Shown one piece after another: positions 16,683 through 25,518 of a stretch of 64,000 bases of DNA (the stretch's first letter is position 1; the number at the start of each line of letters is the position of its first letter). The DNA lies in NCBI GenBank assembly GCA_964412555.1, contig CAYPPG010000002.1, positions 1-64,000 of the forward strand. Direction: 5' to 3'. The position numbers and the translations under genes were made by a program. The notes beneath the pieces are model-generated. The model did not search any database. It saw only the letters and a list, made by a program, of their open reading frames with translations, and had not been told where the DNA came from. The stretch comes from CAYPPG01 sp964412555 (GTDB taxonomy: Bacteria; Hinthialibacterota; Hinthialibacteria; Hinthialibacterales; Hinthialibacteraceae).

Positions 16683-18629
16683 TTGATCAATCTAACGGAC
16701 GCACAACTCAGATTGGGCGGAAATGTACTTTTTTCCGGACTCTCCTGGCGCTTTGAAGTCGGCTATCGAATCGGCCTCGTGGGGCCGAACGGCGCTGGGA
16801 AAACCTCTATTTTGCGGGTTATTCTCGGTGATTTCCCCTTGGAAAAAGGATCATTCGAATCTTCGAAAAACTTGAAACTCGGTTATCTTCCACAAGACGG
16901 AGCCGAATTGCCGGAAAAAAGCCTGTCGGAAATATTGTGGAGCGCCTTTCTTCCCCTTAATCAGATGGAAAAGGAGATGAAAGGTCTTCTCCACCAAATC
17001 CAGACGACGGACGCCGATTCCATCGAACATGAAAAAGCCATGCATCGCTATGGTTCACTGCAGGAAGAATTCCAGCGCAACGGTGGATACACAAGAGAGT
17101 CGGAAGCCAAAAAAGTCATGATCGGCCTGGGATTCCAACACAGCGATTGGGACCGGCCGGCTTTGGAATTCAGCGGTGGGTGGCGAATGCGGATTCTGCT
17201 GGCAAAGTTGTTGCTCGAAAAGCCGGATATTCTTCTTCTCGACGAACCGACCAATCACCTCGATCCTGACTCTTTAGCCTGGTTCGAGCAATATTTAGCC
17301 AATTCAAACGCCGGTTTGGTGATTGTGAGTCACGACCGCTATTTTCTCGACCGAGTGGTGAATCAGATTGCGGAAATCGAAAATGGTACGTTTCGTACTT
17401 TTAAAGGAAACTATTCCAAATATCGAAAGCAAAAGGAACTCCTACGTGAACAGCTCTTAGCCCAGAAGCGCAATCAAGATCGTGAAATCAGCCATCTGCA
17501 GAATTTCATCGACCGCAACCGCGTTCGAAAAGACCGGGCCGCTCAAGCACAAGCCCGGATGAAACGTTTGGAAAAAATCGAACGAATAGAGGTGGAAGAA
17601 GAGCAGGAAACAGTTTCCATTCCCCTGCCGGATATCCCCCGCAGCGGATTGGAGGTGCTTTCTCTTGAAAAGGTCGGCCATGTCTATGACACTCTTCGTG
17701 CTCTTCATCCGATCGATGCCACGATTTATCGTGGGGACCGCATTGCGGTGTGGGGAGCGAATGGGGCGGGGAAAAGTACTCTTCTTTCGTTGATGGCAAA
17801 GAACATGGAACCGGCCGAGGGAAGCATCCAATGGGGATACAACACGCATGTCGCCTTTTTCTCCCAGCATCATGCGGAACTGCAAACGTCCCAAAACACC
17901 GTCTTCGAGGAGCTTTCGGTTGTCGCTCCTGCGGACATGCAGACCCGATTGCGGGATGTACTCGCCGCGTTTCTGTTTCGGGGAGACGATGTGTTCAAGG
18001 TTGTATCCGTCTTGAGCGGTGGAGAGAAAAGCCGGTTGGCGTTGGCAAAACTTCTGGTTCGGCCGGTCAATGTTCTGATCATGGATGAGCCGCTCAACCA
18101 TCTCGATATGTCCACCACCGAGATACTCGAAGAAACGTTGAAGAAATTCAAAGGGACGATCGTGTTTGTTTCCCACGATCGTTTTTTCACCGACCGGCTT
18201 GCCGATCAACTGTGGGAACTGAGAAAAGGGCATCTTCGTATCTATAAAGGCAACTATTCCGATTATGAATACGCTCAACAGTTTCAATTGGAATCGGCGC
18301 AGGATGATGAAGCAAGCGAAAACGAATCGGATGACGGGAAATTCACGCGGCAGCAGAAAAAAGAACAAAAACGGCGTGAAGCGGAAGAACGCAACCGATT
18401 GAATGCCTACAAACGGGAAAAGGAAAAAAAATGCGAAACGCTTGAACGGGAAATCAGCCTTCTCGATGAGGAGATTGAATCGCTGGAATCGAAACTCGGT
18501 TCCGGGGAACTGATCCGTAATCCCTCCGAGATGTCCAAAACCAGCAAACGGTATAAACAACTCCTAAAGAATCGGGATAAACTGTATGCGCAGTGGGAAA
18601 AAATTCTGGATTCTCTGGAAGTTGCTTGA
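16683..18629 (+). CDS. ABC-F ATPase
   Basis: 648 residues, two ABC domains and no membrane part. Domain 1: GPNGAGKT, signature FSGGW, Walker B LLLDEPTNHLD. Domain 2: GANGAGKS, LSGGEKSR, Walker B MDEPLNHLD, where the usual Thr is Leu. Between them is a charged linker of the ribosome-binding P-site tip type, and the C-terminus (about 540-648) is a basic coiled coil as in Uup/YheS-like proteins. ABC-F proteins act on ribosomes. The gene starts with TTG at 16683, supported by TAGGA 7 bases upstream and by the immediate match of INLTDAQLRLG to the family N-terminus. Confidence 0.9.
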   Translation: MINLTDAQLRLGGNVLFSGLSWRFEVGYRIGLVGPNGAGKTSILRVILGDFPLEKGSFESSKNLKLGYLPQDGAELPEKSLSEILWSAFLPLNQMEKEMKGLLHQIQTTDADSIEHEKAMHRYGSLQEEFQRNGGYTRESEAKKVMIGLGFQHSDWDRPALEFSGGWRMRILLAKLLLEKPDILLLDEPTNHLDPDSLAWFEQYLANSNAGLVIVSHDRYFLDRVVNQIAEIENGTFRTFKGNYSKYRKQKELLREQLLAQKRNQDREISHLQNFIDRNRVRKDRAAQAQARMKRLEKIERIEVEEEQETVSIPLPDIPRSGLEVLSLEKVGHVYDTLRALHPIDATIYRGDRIAVWGANGAGKSTLLSLMAKNMEPAEGSIQWGYNTHVAFFSQHHAELQTSQNTVFEELSVVAPADMQTRLRDVLAAFLFRGDDVFKVVSVLSGGEKSRLALAKLLVRPVNVLIMDEPLNHLDMSTTEILEETLKKFKGTIVFVSHDRFFTDRLADQLWELRKGHLRIYKGNYSDYEYAQQFQLESAQDDEASENESDDGKFTRQQKKEQKRREAEERNRLNAYKREKEKKCETLEREISLLDEEIESLESKLGSGELIRNPSEMSKTSKRYKQLLKNRDKLYAQWEKILDSLEVA

Positions 18630-18726
18630 TCTCGTGGATCATGCTAATGTTTTGTATTAAGAACAGGGGAACTATCCTATTCATTTACAGAATGTTATGA
18701 TTTAATTACTAGAATAATTTCAATGA

Positions 18727-19884
18727 ATGGACGGAATTATTGGTTTTCCTCGATTGGTTATGGAAAATAAACTGAAAGATTATTTTACAATCTTGGGTGT
18801 TGAGCCGGATGCGACTGAAATCGATATTTCCAAAGCGTATCGGGCGTTGGCGCGTGAATTTCATCCCGATACCAATGGCGATGCCGGAGCGGAAGAGAAA
18901 TTCAAGGAAATCAACGAGGCTTATTCAGTACTCAGCACTCCGGAGAAAAAATACCGGTATCTTGGCCGTTATTTCCTCGAAAAATTAGAGGAGCGGGATT
19001 ATAAAAAAGCCGAGCAATGCATGGTTGTTCTTGCGGCGGAATTCCCGCGCGACAAGTGGGTTTCCGCCCAGAAGAAACTTCATTCCGAACTCTCTTCCCG
19101 ATACGAACGTTTGCGGTCGGAGTGGGAGGAATCGTATAAGATATCCAAGGACTCCTCTCGGAGTATGTCCACGCGGCTGAGGGAAATCAAGCATGCCGAC
19201 GCGATTATCAATTCTTACAATGCGCGAGAACTCTGGCCGGTCGAAGAGCACAAACTTAGCTGGAGACGCACGTCGGATATGCTGAATGAACTCCGGGTCC
19301 AATCCTGGAAGTGGAAAATGATCTATGCCGGAGGATTGGTGATCATACTTGCCGGAGTGGTATGGGGATTTTTGATCAACGGAGATTCGACAGGGGAACG
19401 AAATCGTAGTCCTGTTTCTCCTCCAACGGCTACGGAGCGCCCCACTTCTACGCCCACGACTCGACCGGCGGTGATTGTGAAAACACCGACAGTTGCCGAT
19501 TCGCCGATTGGGCGGCGCGCCACGTCGACGCCTATCCGAACGAGCACCCCACTTGTGCCGACGGACACGCCGTTGGTTTTCACTCCAACACCGGCTCCGA
19601 CGGATACGCCCGTGGTCACGCCGACACTGGAACCCACACCTGAACCAACTGCGTCGTCGCGGGTGCGGGGACGTTTGTACCGTGTTCGTCCGGATAATGG
19701 TAGAGAAGTGTATAGCGCCTTTGTGCGAAAGGGACCGGGGCTTGATCATGAAAGACAAACGGTTGTCCAACGGGACGACATCTTTTATATTCTTGACGAA
19801 GAAAACGGCTGGTATCACATTGAATTGCAAGACGGCCGCACCGGGTATGTGTCGTCCCTCCTCATTGAAGTCATCGATCAGTGA
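18727..19884 (+). CDS. membrane-anchored J-domain protein with SH3 domain
   Basis: 385 residues. An N-terminal J domain (about 15-80) has an intact HPD at 46-48, so it can stimulate a DnaK ATPase. A basic helical region leads to one transmembrane helix (about 198-219). Then come about 90 residues rich in Pro and Thr (TPTP-type repeats, 228-310) and a C-terminal bacterial SH3-like domain (about 315-385, FVRKGPGLDHE and GWYHIELQDGRTGYV). The layout puts the J domain in the cytoplasm and the SH3 domain outside, perhaps touching peptidoglycan. Start uncertain: neither the ATG at 18727 nor that at 18763 has a clear ribosome site. Confidence 0.82.
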   Translation: MDGIIGFPRLVMENKLKDYFTILGVEPDATEIDISKAYRALAREFHPDTNGDAGAEEKFKEINEAYSVLSTPEKKYRYLGRYFLEKLEERDYKKAEQCMVVLAAEFPRDKWVSAQKKLHSELSSRYERLRSEWEESYKISKDSSRSMSTRLREIKHADAIINSYNARELWPVEEHKLSWRRTSDMLNELRVQSWKWKMIYAGGLVIILAGVVWGFLINGDSTGERNRSPVSPPTATERPTSTPTTRPAVIVKTPTVADSPIGRRATSTPIRTSTPLVPTDTPLVFTPTPAPTDTPVVTPTLEPTPEPTASSRVRGRLYRVRPDNGREVYSAFVRKGPGLDHERQTVVQRDDIFYILDEENGWYHIELQDGRTGYVSSLLIEVIDQ

Positions 19885-19991
19885 TTCAGTGAATTCACTT
19901 TCTCCACTCCTTCGTAACGAGTAAAGCAAGTATGTGTTATTTGGAATGGGAGGATTCTCGATGAGAGTTTTCTACAAAGGCGAATGGTTTG

Positions 19992-20663
19992 TTATTTTAC
20001 GACACCCGTACGGACGGCGTAGCGGACGAGGCCGGCGATATTGTGGATGTGTAAGCGGTTCATGAGGTTGGTGCGATGCATTTCGACAGTTTTTTCGCTG
20101 ATACAGAGTTTGTCGGCGATTTCTTTGGTGCGGTGTCCTTCTGCGATCAATTCGAGCACTTCAATCTGCCTGGCGGTCAATTGTGAAGTGGGCGTGTCTT
20201 TTGTTTTGGTTTGTTGGACATAGCTGTTGACTACGCTTTTCGAAGTGGTGGGGCTTAAATACACTTCTCCGTTCATTACCGTGTCGATTGCCGAATGTAA
20301 ATCTTTCAAATTACTGTCCTTGTCCACATAACCCAGCGCCCCCAATTCGATAGCTTGTTTGATGTTGCTTTGTTCGATGTTCACGGTCAAGAGAATCACG
20401 CGAACGTGAGGATATTCTTTCGTGATTCGCTCCAAGGTGCCGAATCCGTCGAGGTTGGGCATGAAGAGGTCCAAGAGAAGTACATCCGGCTGGTCGAGGG
20501 CGGTTTTTCGCAGGACTTCCACCCCGTCGGCGGCTTCACCGATGATTTCGTATTTCTCTTCTTTTTCCAACAATGATCGAATTCCTTGCCGAATCAAGCA
20601 ATGGTCGTCCGCCATTAGGATTCGGATGCGATTCGATTCATGTTCATTTTGCGTTTTCTTCAA
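19992..20663 (-). CDS. NarL/LuxR-family response regulator
   Basis: 223 residues. Receiver domain (about 13-130) with Asp19-Asp20, phosphoacceptor Asp65 and Lys115, then a LuxR-type helix-turn-helix (about 158-218, LTARQIEVLELIAEGHRTKEIA split over the recognition region). It is transcribed alone. The large kinase 0.5 kb away on the same strand carries a HisKA_3-type core, the class that normally signals to NarL-type regulators, and its fused receiver is similar in style, so the two may form one pathway (inference). Confidence 0.92.
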   Translation of the reverse strand: MKKTQNEHESNRIRILMADDHCLIRQGIRSLLEKEEKYEIIGEAADGVEVLRKTALDQPDVLLLDLFMPNLDGFGTLERITKEYPHVRVILLTVNIEQSNIKQAIELGALGYVDKDSNLKDLHSAIDTVMNGEVYLSPTTSKSVVNSYVQQTKTKDTPTSQLTARQIEVLELIAEGHRTKEIADKLCISEKTVEMHRTNLMNRLHIHNIAGLVRYAVRTGVVK

Positions 20664-20727
20664 GATGGTGTTCCTGATAGAATTGTTACGGTGTTTTCAT
20701 ATTATAGAGCTAAACAGAATATTTTCT

Positions 20728-21115
20728 TACGCCCTTACAGGGCTTTGCTTTTTTGTTGGTTTGTACTGTCCAGGGGCGTTGCCCGCTGGCTGTCATCTTG
20801 CGCCCTTTCAGGGCTGTCGTCTTACGCCCTTACAGGGCTTTTTCTTTTTGTTTGTTTTGCGTCATCTTGCGCCCCTTCAGGGCTGTCGTCTTACGCCCTT
20901 ACAGGGCTTTTTCTTTTTGTTTGTTTTGCGTCATCTTGCGCCCCTTCAGGGCTGTCGTCTTACGCCCTTACAGGGCTTTTCCTTTTTTTAATATGCGTTG
21001 TCTTCCCTAAATTGCAGGGAACCATACCCCAACGGGGTTGAAGAAGATAGCCAGCGGGCAACGCCCCTGGGAAAGGTCATCAACCGGAAAATTCCACCCT
21101 GAAGGGGTGGCAGAA
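20728..21115. repeat. composite hairpin repeat with 69-bp tandem expansion
   Basis: A cluster of small hairpins. GCCCTTACAGGGC occurs at 20731, 20826, 20895 and 20964; the last three are 69 bases apart, with a GCCCC/TTTCAGGGC partner in each unit. Outer arms at 20770-20791 (CCAGGGGCGTTGCCCGCTGG+CT) and 21049-21070 are perfect 22-base inverted repeats, so the tandem expansion lies in the loop. ACCCCAACGGGGT (about 21025-21038) and CCACCCTGAAGGGGTGG (about 21094-21110) follow. Open frames across it exist only because 69 is a multiple of 3. Related clusters: 25279-25508, 28198-28343, 36140-36297. Confidence 0.85.
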
Positions 21116-21190
21116 AACTTCCAATAATCCGATTTTTAAACCGGTTTATTATATTATATGAAAAATATGTGCATTGCAAGAGAATTTCCC

Positions 21191-24100
21191 TTACTCCGTT
21201 TGCATGACCTTGCGGATCATATTGATCAACACCTCACTCGAATCTTCCTTATTGAAATATTCAGCTACCCCGGCTTCCTTCATTTGCCGCACCGTTCCCT
21301 CATCGGTGTCCACCGACACGCCGATCACCTCGATGCGCGGAAAGATGGCTTTGATACGCCGGGTGGCCTCGATGCCGTCCATCCTACTCATGTGGACATC
21401 CATCAGGACCACATCGGGCCGTAGTTCTTTCACCATTTCCAGCGCCTCTTCTCCATCGGAAGCCACTCCGACCACTGACATTTGGATCTTTTCCTTGAGG
21501 AAATTGACGATCCCTTCCCGCACCATCGCGTGATCGTCGACAATCAAAATCTTGATATTGTCCGGATCGTTTTTCCAACTCTCATCCTCTTGTTGGACAA
21601 CCTTCATGATCGTATCGACAAGTTCGGTGTCCGGCTCTGTTTCCTTTTTTTCCGCCTCCAGAAGGACAGTAATCTCCGTTTGAAATCCGTTTCCGGGGTG
21701 GCTGATTATCTTCATCTTTCCCCCGATAAAATCGATGCGTTCCATGACGTTGAACAACCCGAATCCTTGTTTATCGCGGAGCTGTTTCTCCCATTCCAGT
21801 TCGCATCCCTGCCCCTCGTCCCGGACGAGTATATGGCAAATCGATCCGTCTTTTCGTTTCAGGGAGAGAAAGGCTTCATCGATATTCGCATGCTTCACCA
21901 CATTGAAAAGCAATTCTTTTACTGCGTCATATAACACCATTTTGACCTGATCGGATGTGGGATTGACATCGGAATCCAGATTCATGTTTACGGTAAGACC
22001 GTGCATTTCCTGCATTTGTGCACAGAGAGATTCGAAGGCGGGAGCCAATCCCTGCCGGAAGAGATTCAAGGGGCTGATTTGTTGGGTGATGAATCGTGCT
22101 TGCTGATTGGCTTCTCCCAGTAGACTGCCGATATCCTCGAAATCTTTCTGCAGAGTTTGGATGGCATCCTCTTTGGAATCCAGCAAGCCGTTGATGTGGA
22201 TTTTGGCGGCGGTGATCAGTTGCTGCAATTCGGAATGGATCATCTCGGCGATGCGGCGAATATACCATTTACCGTTATCCGTGCGGATTTCTTTTTCGAT
22301 TGGTTGGAGTTTGTCCAATACCACTTCCGCATCGGAATGAATATCCGGATCGTCAAACTTCAACGAAAGGTCTTTGAGCGGACGGCCGATATCGGAAGGA
22401 AGAACATGAATGACATCGTCCGTATTCGGGGTGTAACGCCGAATGCGAAATTCCTCGTCCAGGAAGATCGTCGCGATATCCGTGCTGTTCAACAGGTTGT
22501 CCAAATCATTGTTGATGCTTTCCAATTCATCGACTTTATTTTCCAATTGTTTGTTGACGGCGCTGAGTTCGACATTGAGCGATTGAAGTTCCTCCCGCGA
22601 GGTTTCCAGTTCCTCATTGGTGCTTTGCAGCTCTTCGTTCATGGAAGTGATCTCTTCGTTTGAAACTTTCAGTTCTTCATTGGACGTTTCCAACTCTTCG
22701 ATAGTGCTCTGTAAATCCTCGCGCGTAGCTTGCAGTTCATATTCCAATTGTTGAACAATGTCTTCCTTATCTTCTTCTCCTTCCTTCTTTTTTGTTGTTC
22801 CCTTCAACTCCCCAACGATGCGCGGTTTGTCTTCAAAACTGACCAGAAGCAGCTTTTGGGATTCTTCATAGGAATGAACATGACGGACCGTAATGAGGAC
22901 GGAAACTTCGTCTCCGTTGCGCTTCACGCAGGTAGCAGTCGCAGTGGAGATTTTTTTCTGGTCGATCGCCTTGCGGATCGCGCCGCGAAGTTTACTTTGC
23001 AATCCTTGCCGCGCCAGGTCCATCAAATTATCGGATGGTTCCCCTGTTGGAAAGTCGAGATATTGGCTAGTGGGACCGTGGAAATAATGGATTCGGTATT
23101 CCTCATCGATCATCACGCTGGCGGGGGCGAAGTTAGCAAGAAGCGTATTTTTGGCAATCTCCACGTTGTTCAATTCATGCTGTTCGGGGGTGTTTTTTTT
23201 CGGTTCGTCTGTTCTTTTTGTCTCTTCGGAAACGGCGATTGGAAAAGCATATGCACCCCGGTCGAATTTCCCGATCTTTCGGAAAATCCGCTTTTCTCTG
23301 GCAACCGGTTCGAATAGATTGGTGTGCCGTCCGATGGATTCGGAATTCCCCAACACCAGGTACCCATTATCCCGCAAGGCAAAATGGAACAGTTGGAATA
23401 ATTTCGTTTGAACGGACGATTCCATATAGATCAAGACATTGCGGCAGCTGATCAAGTCGATGTTCGAAAAGGGCGGATCGGTGAGTAGATTTTGCACGGC
23501 AAAGACAATGGATTCCCGCAATGTTTTATTGACGCGGTAGTGATCATTCTCCTTTTTGAAGAATTGTTTCAAACGAGTGGCGGAGATATCGGAAGCGATG
23601 CTCTGGGGATAAAAGCCGTTGCGGGCGCGCGTGATGGCTTCTTCGTCGATATCGGTCGCGAAAATCTGGACATCGATATTCTTTTTTTGCCGTTCGATTT
23701 CTTCATGCAGGAGAATATTCAGGGTATAGGCTTCTTCACCCGAAGCGCAGCCGGGAATCCATAACCGGATGGCGTTATCGGAATCTTTGTTTTCAACCAA
23801 CGGTTGGACGACCTCTGTTTCCATCGTTTCGAATGTTTCCGGTTCACGAAAGAAATTGGTGACACCGATCAACAGATCTTTATACAATTGGTGAATTTCA
23901 TTTTTGTGTTCCCGCAGAAAATACAAATATTCTTCCAAACTCCTGATGTTATTGAGTCCCATCCGCCGTTGAATGCGGCGTAGAAGTGTTCCTTTTTTGT
24001 AGTGGCGAAAATCATAATTGGTTTGTGTTTTGAGCAGCGAGGTGATCGAGTTGAAGTAGGATTGATCGAATTGCAGCCGCTCGTCTTCGTCTTTTTTCCC

Positions 24101-24775
24101 CAAGACATAGGGGTGATGAATATAGCGAATGATCGCTTCCGGCATCTCCTCGATGGATAGGACGTGGTCGACCATCCCGCTGGAGATAGCGCTCTTCGGC
24201 ATACCGGCATGGGAAGTCGTATCGGGATCTTGTGCAATTGTCATTCCTCCCTGAAACTTGACTTCCTTCAAGCCAAGGGTGCCGTCCGATCCGGTTCCGC
24301 TCAAGACCACGCAGATAGCCCGTTCCTGCCGTTCCGCCGCCAGACTGCGGAAGAAATAGTCGATCGGCATAAATACCCCATCGGAGGCTTGGGGTTTATC
24401 CAGTTTCAGTTGGTTTCCTTGCATTTTCAGAAATTGATTCGGGGGAATGAAATAGACGTGATCGGGTTCGATCGGCATATTGTCTTGGGCTTCCCTCACC
24501 GGCATGGACGTATAGTTGGAAAGCAGATTCGTCATCATGCTTTTGTGATGGGGATCGAGGTGTTGGATGAGAACGAAGGCAATCCCGCTGTTAGGGGTCA
24601 TTTGATTGAGAAACCGTTGAAAGGCATCCAATCCCCCCGCCGATGCGCCGATCCCGACTACGACACACTCATCGGCCTCTTCGCTTCGTGTTTTGACGGA
24701 TTTTTCTTTTTCCGGTTTGGGGGAAGTCTGTTTCGTTTTTGAAGATGATTTCTTTTTCGGCGGTTGTTTTGCCAT
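21191..24775 (-). CDS. CheB-CheR-PAS-histidine kinase-receiver fusion
   Basis: 1194 residues, soluble. CheB methylesterase domain (about 36-220) with catalytic Ser45, His72 and Asp164; CheR methyltransferase (about 235-505, with LWIPGCASGEEAYTL); a PAS domain (about 545-640); a long coiled coil of repeated ExL-S-NEEL motifs (660-770); a second PAS-like stretch; a NarL-type kinase core (about 858-1055) and a C-terminal receiver with Asp1126 and Lys1176. The second PAS runs straight from KWYIRRI into AEMIHSELQQL, so the usual PAS tail is missing, and the kinase motif reads HSEL where HDEL is common. CheB and CheR may act on receptors elsewhere. Starts after a short lysine-rich tail. Confidence 0.9.
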   Translation of the reverse strand: MAKQPPKKKSSSKTKQTSPKPEKEKSVKTRSEEADECVVVGIGASAGGLDAFQRFLNQMTPNSGIAFVLIQHLDPHHKSMMTNLLSNYTSMPVREAQDNMPIEPDHVYFIPPNQFLKMQGNQLKLDKPQASDGVFMPIDYFFRSLAAERQERAICVVLSGTGSDGTLGLKEVKFQGGMTIAQDPDTTSHAGMPKSAISSGMVDHVLSIEEMPEAIIRYIHHPYVLGKKDEDERLQFDQSYFNSITSLLKTQTNYDFRHYKKGTLLRRIQRRMGLNNIRSLEEYLYFLREHKNEIHQLYKDLLIGVTNFFREPETFETMETEVVQPLVENKDSDNAIRLWIPGCASGEEAYTLNILLHEEIERQKKNIDVQIFATDIDEEAITRARNGFYPQSIASDISATRLKQFFKKENDHYRVNKTLRESIVFAVQNLLTDPPFSNIDLISCRNVLIYMESSVQTKLFQLFHFALRDNGYLVLGNSESIGRHTNLFEPVAREKRIFRKIGKFDRGAYAFPIAVSEETKRTDEPKKNTPEQHELNNVEIAKNTLLANFAPASVMIDEEYRIHYFHGPTSQYLDFPTGEPSDNLMDLARQGLQSKLRGAIRKAIDQKKISTATATCVKRNGDEVSVLITVRHVHSYEESQKLLLVSFEDKPRIVGELKGTTKKKEGEEDKEDIVQQLEYELQATREDLQSTIEELETSNEELKVSNEEITSMNEELQSTNEELETSREELQSLNVELSAVNKQLENKVDELESINNDLDNLLNSTDIATIFLDEEFRIRRYTPNTDDVIHVLPSDIGRPLKDLSLKFDDPDIHSDAEVVLDKLQPIEKEIRTDNGKWYIRRIAEMIHSELQQLITAAKIHINGLLDSKEDAIQTLQKDFEDIGSLLGEANQQARFITQQISPLNLFRQGLAPAFESLCAQMQEMHGLTVNMNLDSDVNPTSDQVKMVLYDAVKELLFNVVKHANIDEAFLSLKRKDGSICHILVRDEGQGCELEWEKQLRDKQGFGLFNVMERIDFIGGKMKIISHPGNGFQTEITVLLEAEKKETEPDTELVDTIMKVVQQEDESWKNDPDNIKILIVDDHAMVREGIVNFLKEKIQMSVVGVASDGEEALEMVKELRPDVVLMDVHMSRMDGIEATRRIKAIFPRIEVIGVSVDTDEGTVRQMKEAGVAEYFNKEDSSEVLINMIRKVMQTE

Positions 24776-24872
24776 GATTGTACCTTTATTTGAATCAAAG
24801 TGTGAGGCGGAGATGCGGGTGAATGATATAGGGTGATTTTATCATATAAAAAACCCGTGCTCCAGAGGGGGT

Positions 24873-25190
24873 GAAATGCGGGCAAGGATGCCCGCGCTCC
24901 CAGAAATGCGGGCAGGGATGCCCGCGCTCCCAGAAATGCGGGCANNNNNNNNNNNNNNNNNNNNNNNNNNNNNNNNNNNNNNNNNNNNNNNNNNNNNNNN
25001 NNNNNNNNNNNNNNNNNNNNNNNNNNNNNNNNNNNNNNNNNNNNGCCCGCGCTCCCAGAAATGCGGGCAGGGATGCCCGCGCTCCCAGAAATGCGGGCAG
25101 GGATGCCCGCGCTCCCAGAAATGCGGGCAAGGATGCCCGCGCTCCCAGAAATGCGGGCAAGGATGGCCGCGCTCGCGGAAATGTCGGCGG
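24873..25190. repeat. 30-bp tandem hairpin array
   Basis: About two and a half copies before and four and a half after an N-run. Each 30-base unit carries the perfect hairpin GCGGGCA-GGGA-TGCCCGC plus a GCTCCCAGAA joint. Copies differ by single bases (GGGA or AGGA loops; the last is degraded). Units abut with no spacers, so this is not CRISPR. Ten-codon-periodic open frames on both strands are artefacts. Single copies of the unit lie at 14721 and 34893. Confidence 0.9.
24945..25044. other. assembly gap (100 N)
   Basis: Exactly 100 N within the 30-base tandem array. The round number suggests a scaffolding placeholder, so the true array length is unknown. Confidence 0.97.
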
Positions 25191-25205
25191 TACGGCAAAA
25201 AAATG

Positions 25206-25233
25206 GTAGGGGCGGTTCGCGAACCGCCCCTAC
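25206..25233. repeat. perfect 28-bp palindrome
   Basis: GTAGGGGCGGTTCG followed directly by its exact reverse complement. It can form a 14-base stem and lies between the tandem array and a composite repeat. Such GGGGCGGTTCGCGAACCGCCCC words occur between genes of unrelated bacteria. Confidence 0.85.
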
Positions 25234-25278
25234 GTGCAGTACAGTTCTTAAGGGAGGAAGATAACCGTATATTTCTTG

Positions 25279-25508
25279 CGCCCTTACAGGGCTAAAATTT
25301 ATTATGTTTTCCGTATCCAGGGGCGATGCCCGCTGGCTGTCATCTGCCACCCCTTCAGGGTGGGAATCGCTCAAAGTGGCATGTAGCCATACCCCAACGG
25401 GGTTAAAGAGGATAGCCAGTGGGCATCGCCCCTGGGAAAGGCCAAAAATCGTCAAATTCCACCCTGAAGGGGTGGCAGAAAAAAATCTGCCATCCTTACA
25501 GGGTGGGA
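25279..25508. repeat. composite hairpin repeat, compact form
   Basis: Order: GCCCTTACAGGGC (about 25280), arm B (25317-25338), hairpin C CCACCCCTTCAGGGTGG (about 25347), hairpin D ACCCCAACGGGGT (about 25390), inverted arm B' (25414-25435), inverted C' (about 25459). B and B' pair over 21 of 22 bases plus one G-T. The changed bases relative to the copy at 20770/21049 are compensated on the opposite arm. Non-coding. Confidence 0.85.
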
Positions 25509-25518
25509 TGAAATTTGA

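Noticed and set aside
17457..18560. 367-codon minus-strand frame inside the ABC-F gene
   Set aside because: It is antisense to an intact, well-matched ABC-F protein and resembles no family.
20422..21041. Three overlapping open frames over the 69-bp repeats
   Set aside because: The period is a multiple of three, so all frames stay open; sequence is palindromic non-coding repeat.
24873..25190. CRISPR-like periodicity
   Set aside because: Units abut directly with no unique spacers and no cas genes are present.
24658..25455. Open frames on both strands across 24.7-25.5 kb
   Set aside because: They translate the 30-base tandem repeat and the N-run with a 10-residue period; no start signal or domain.
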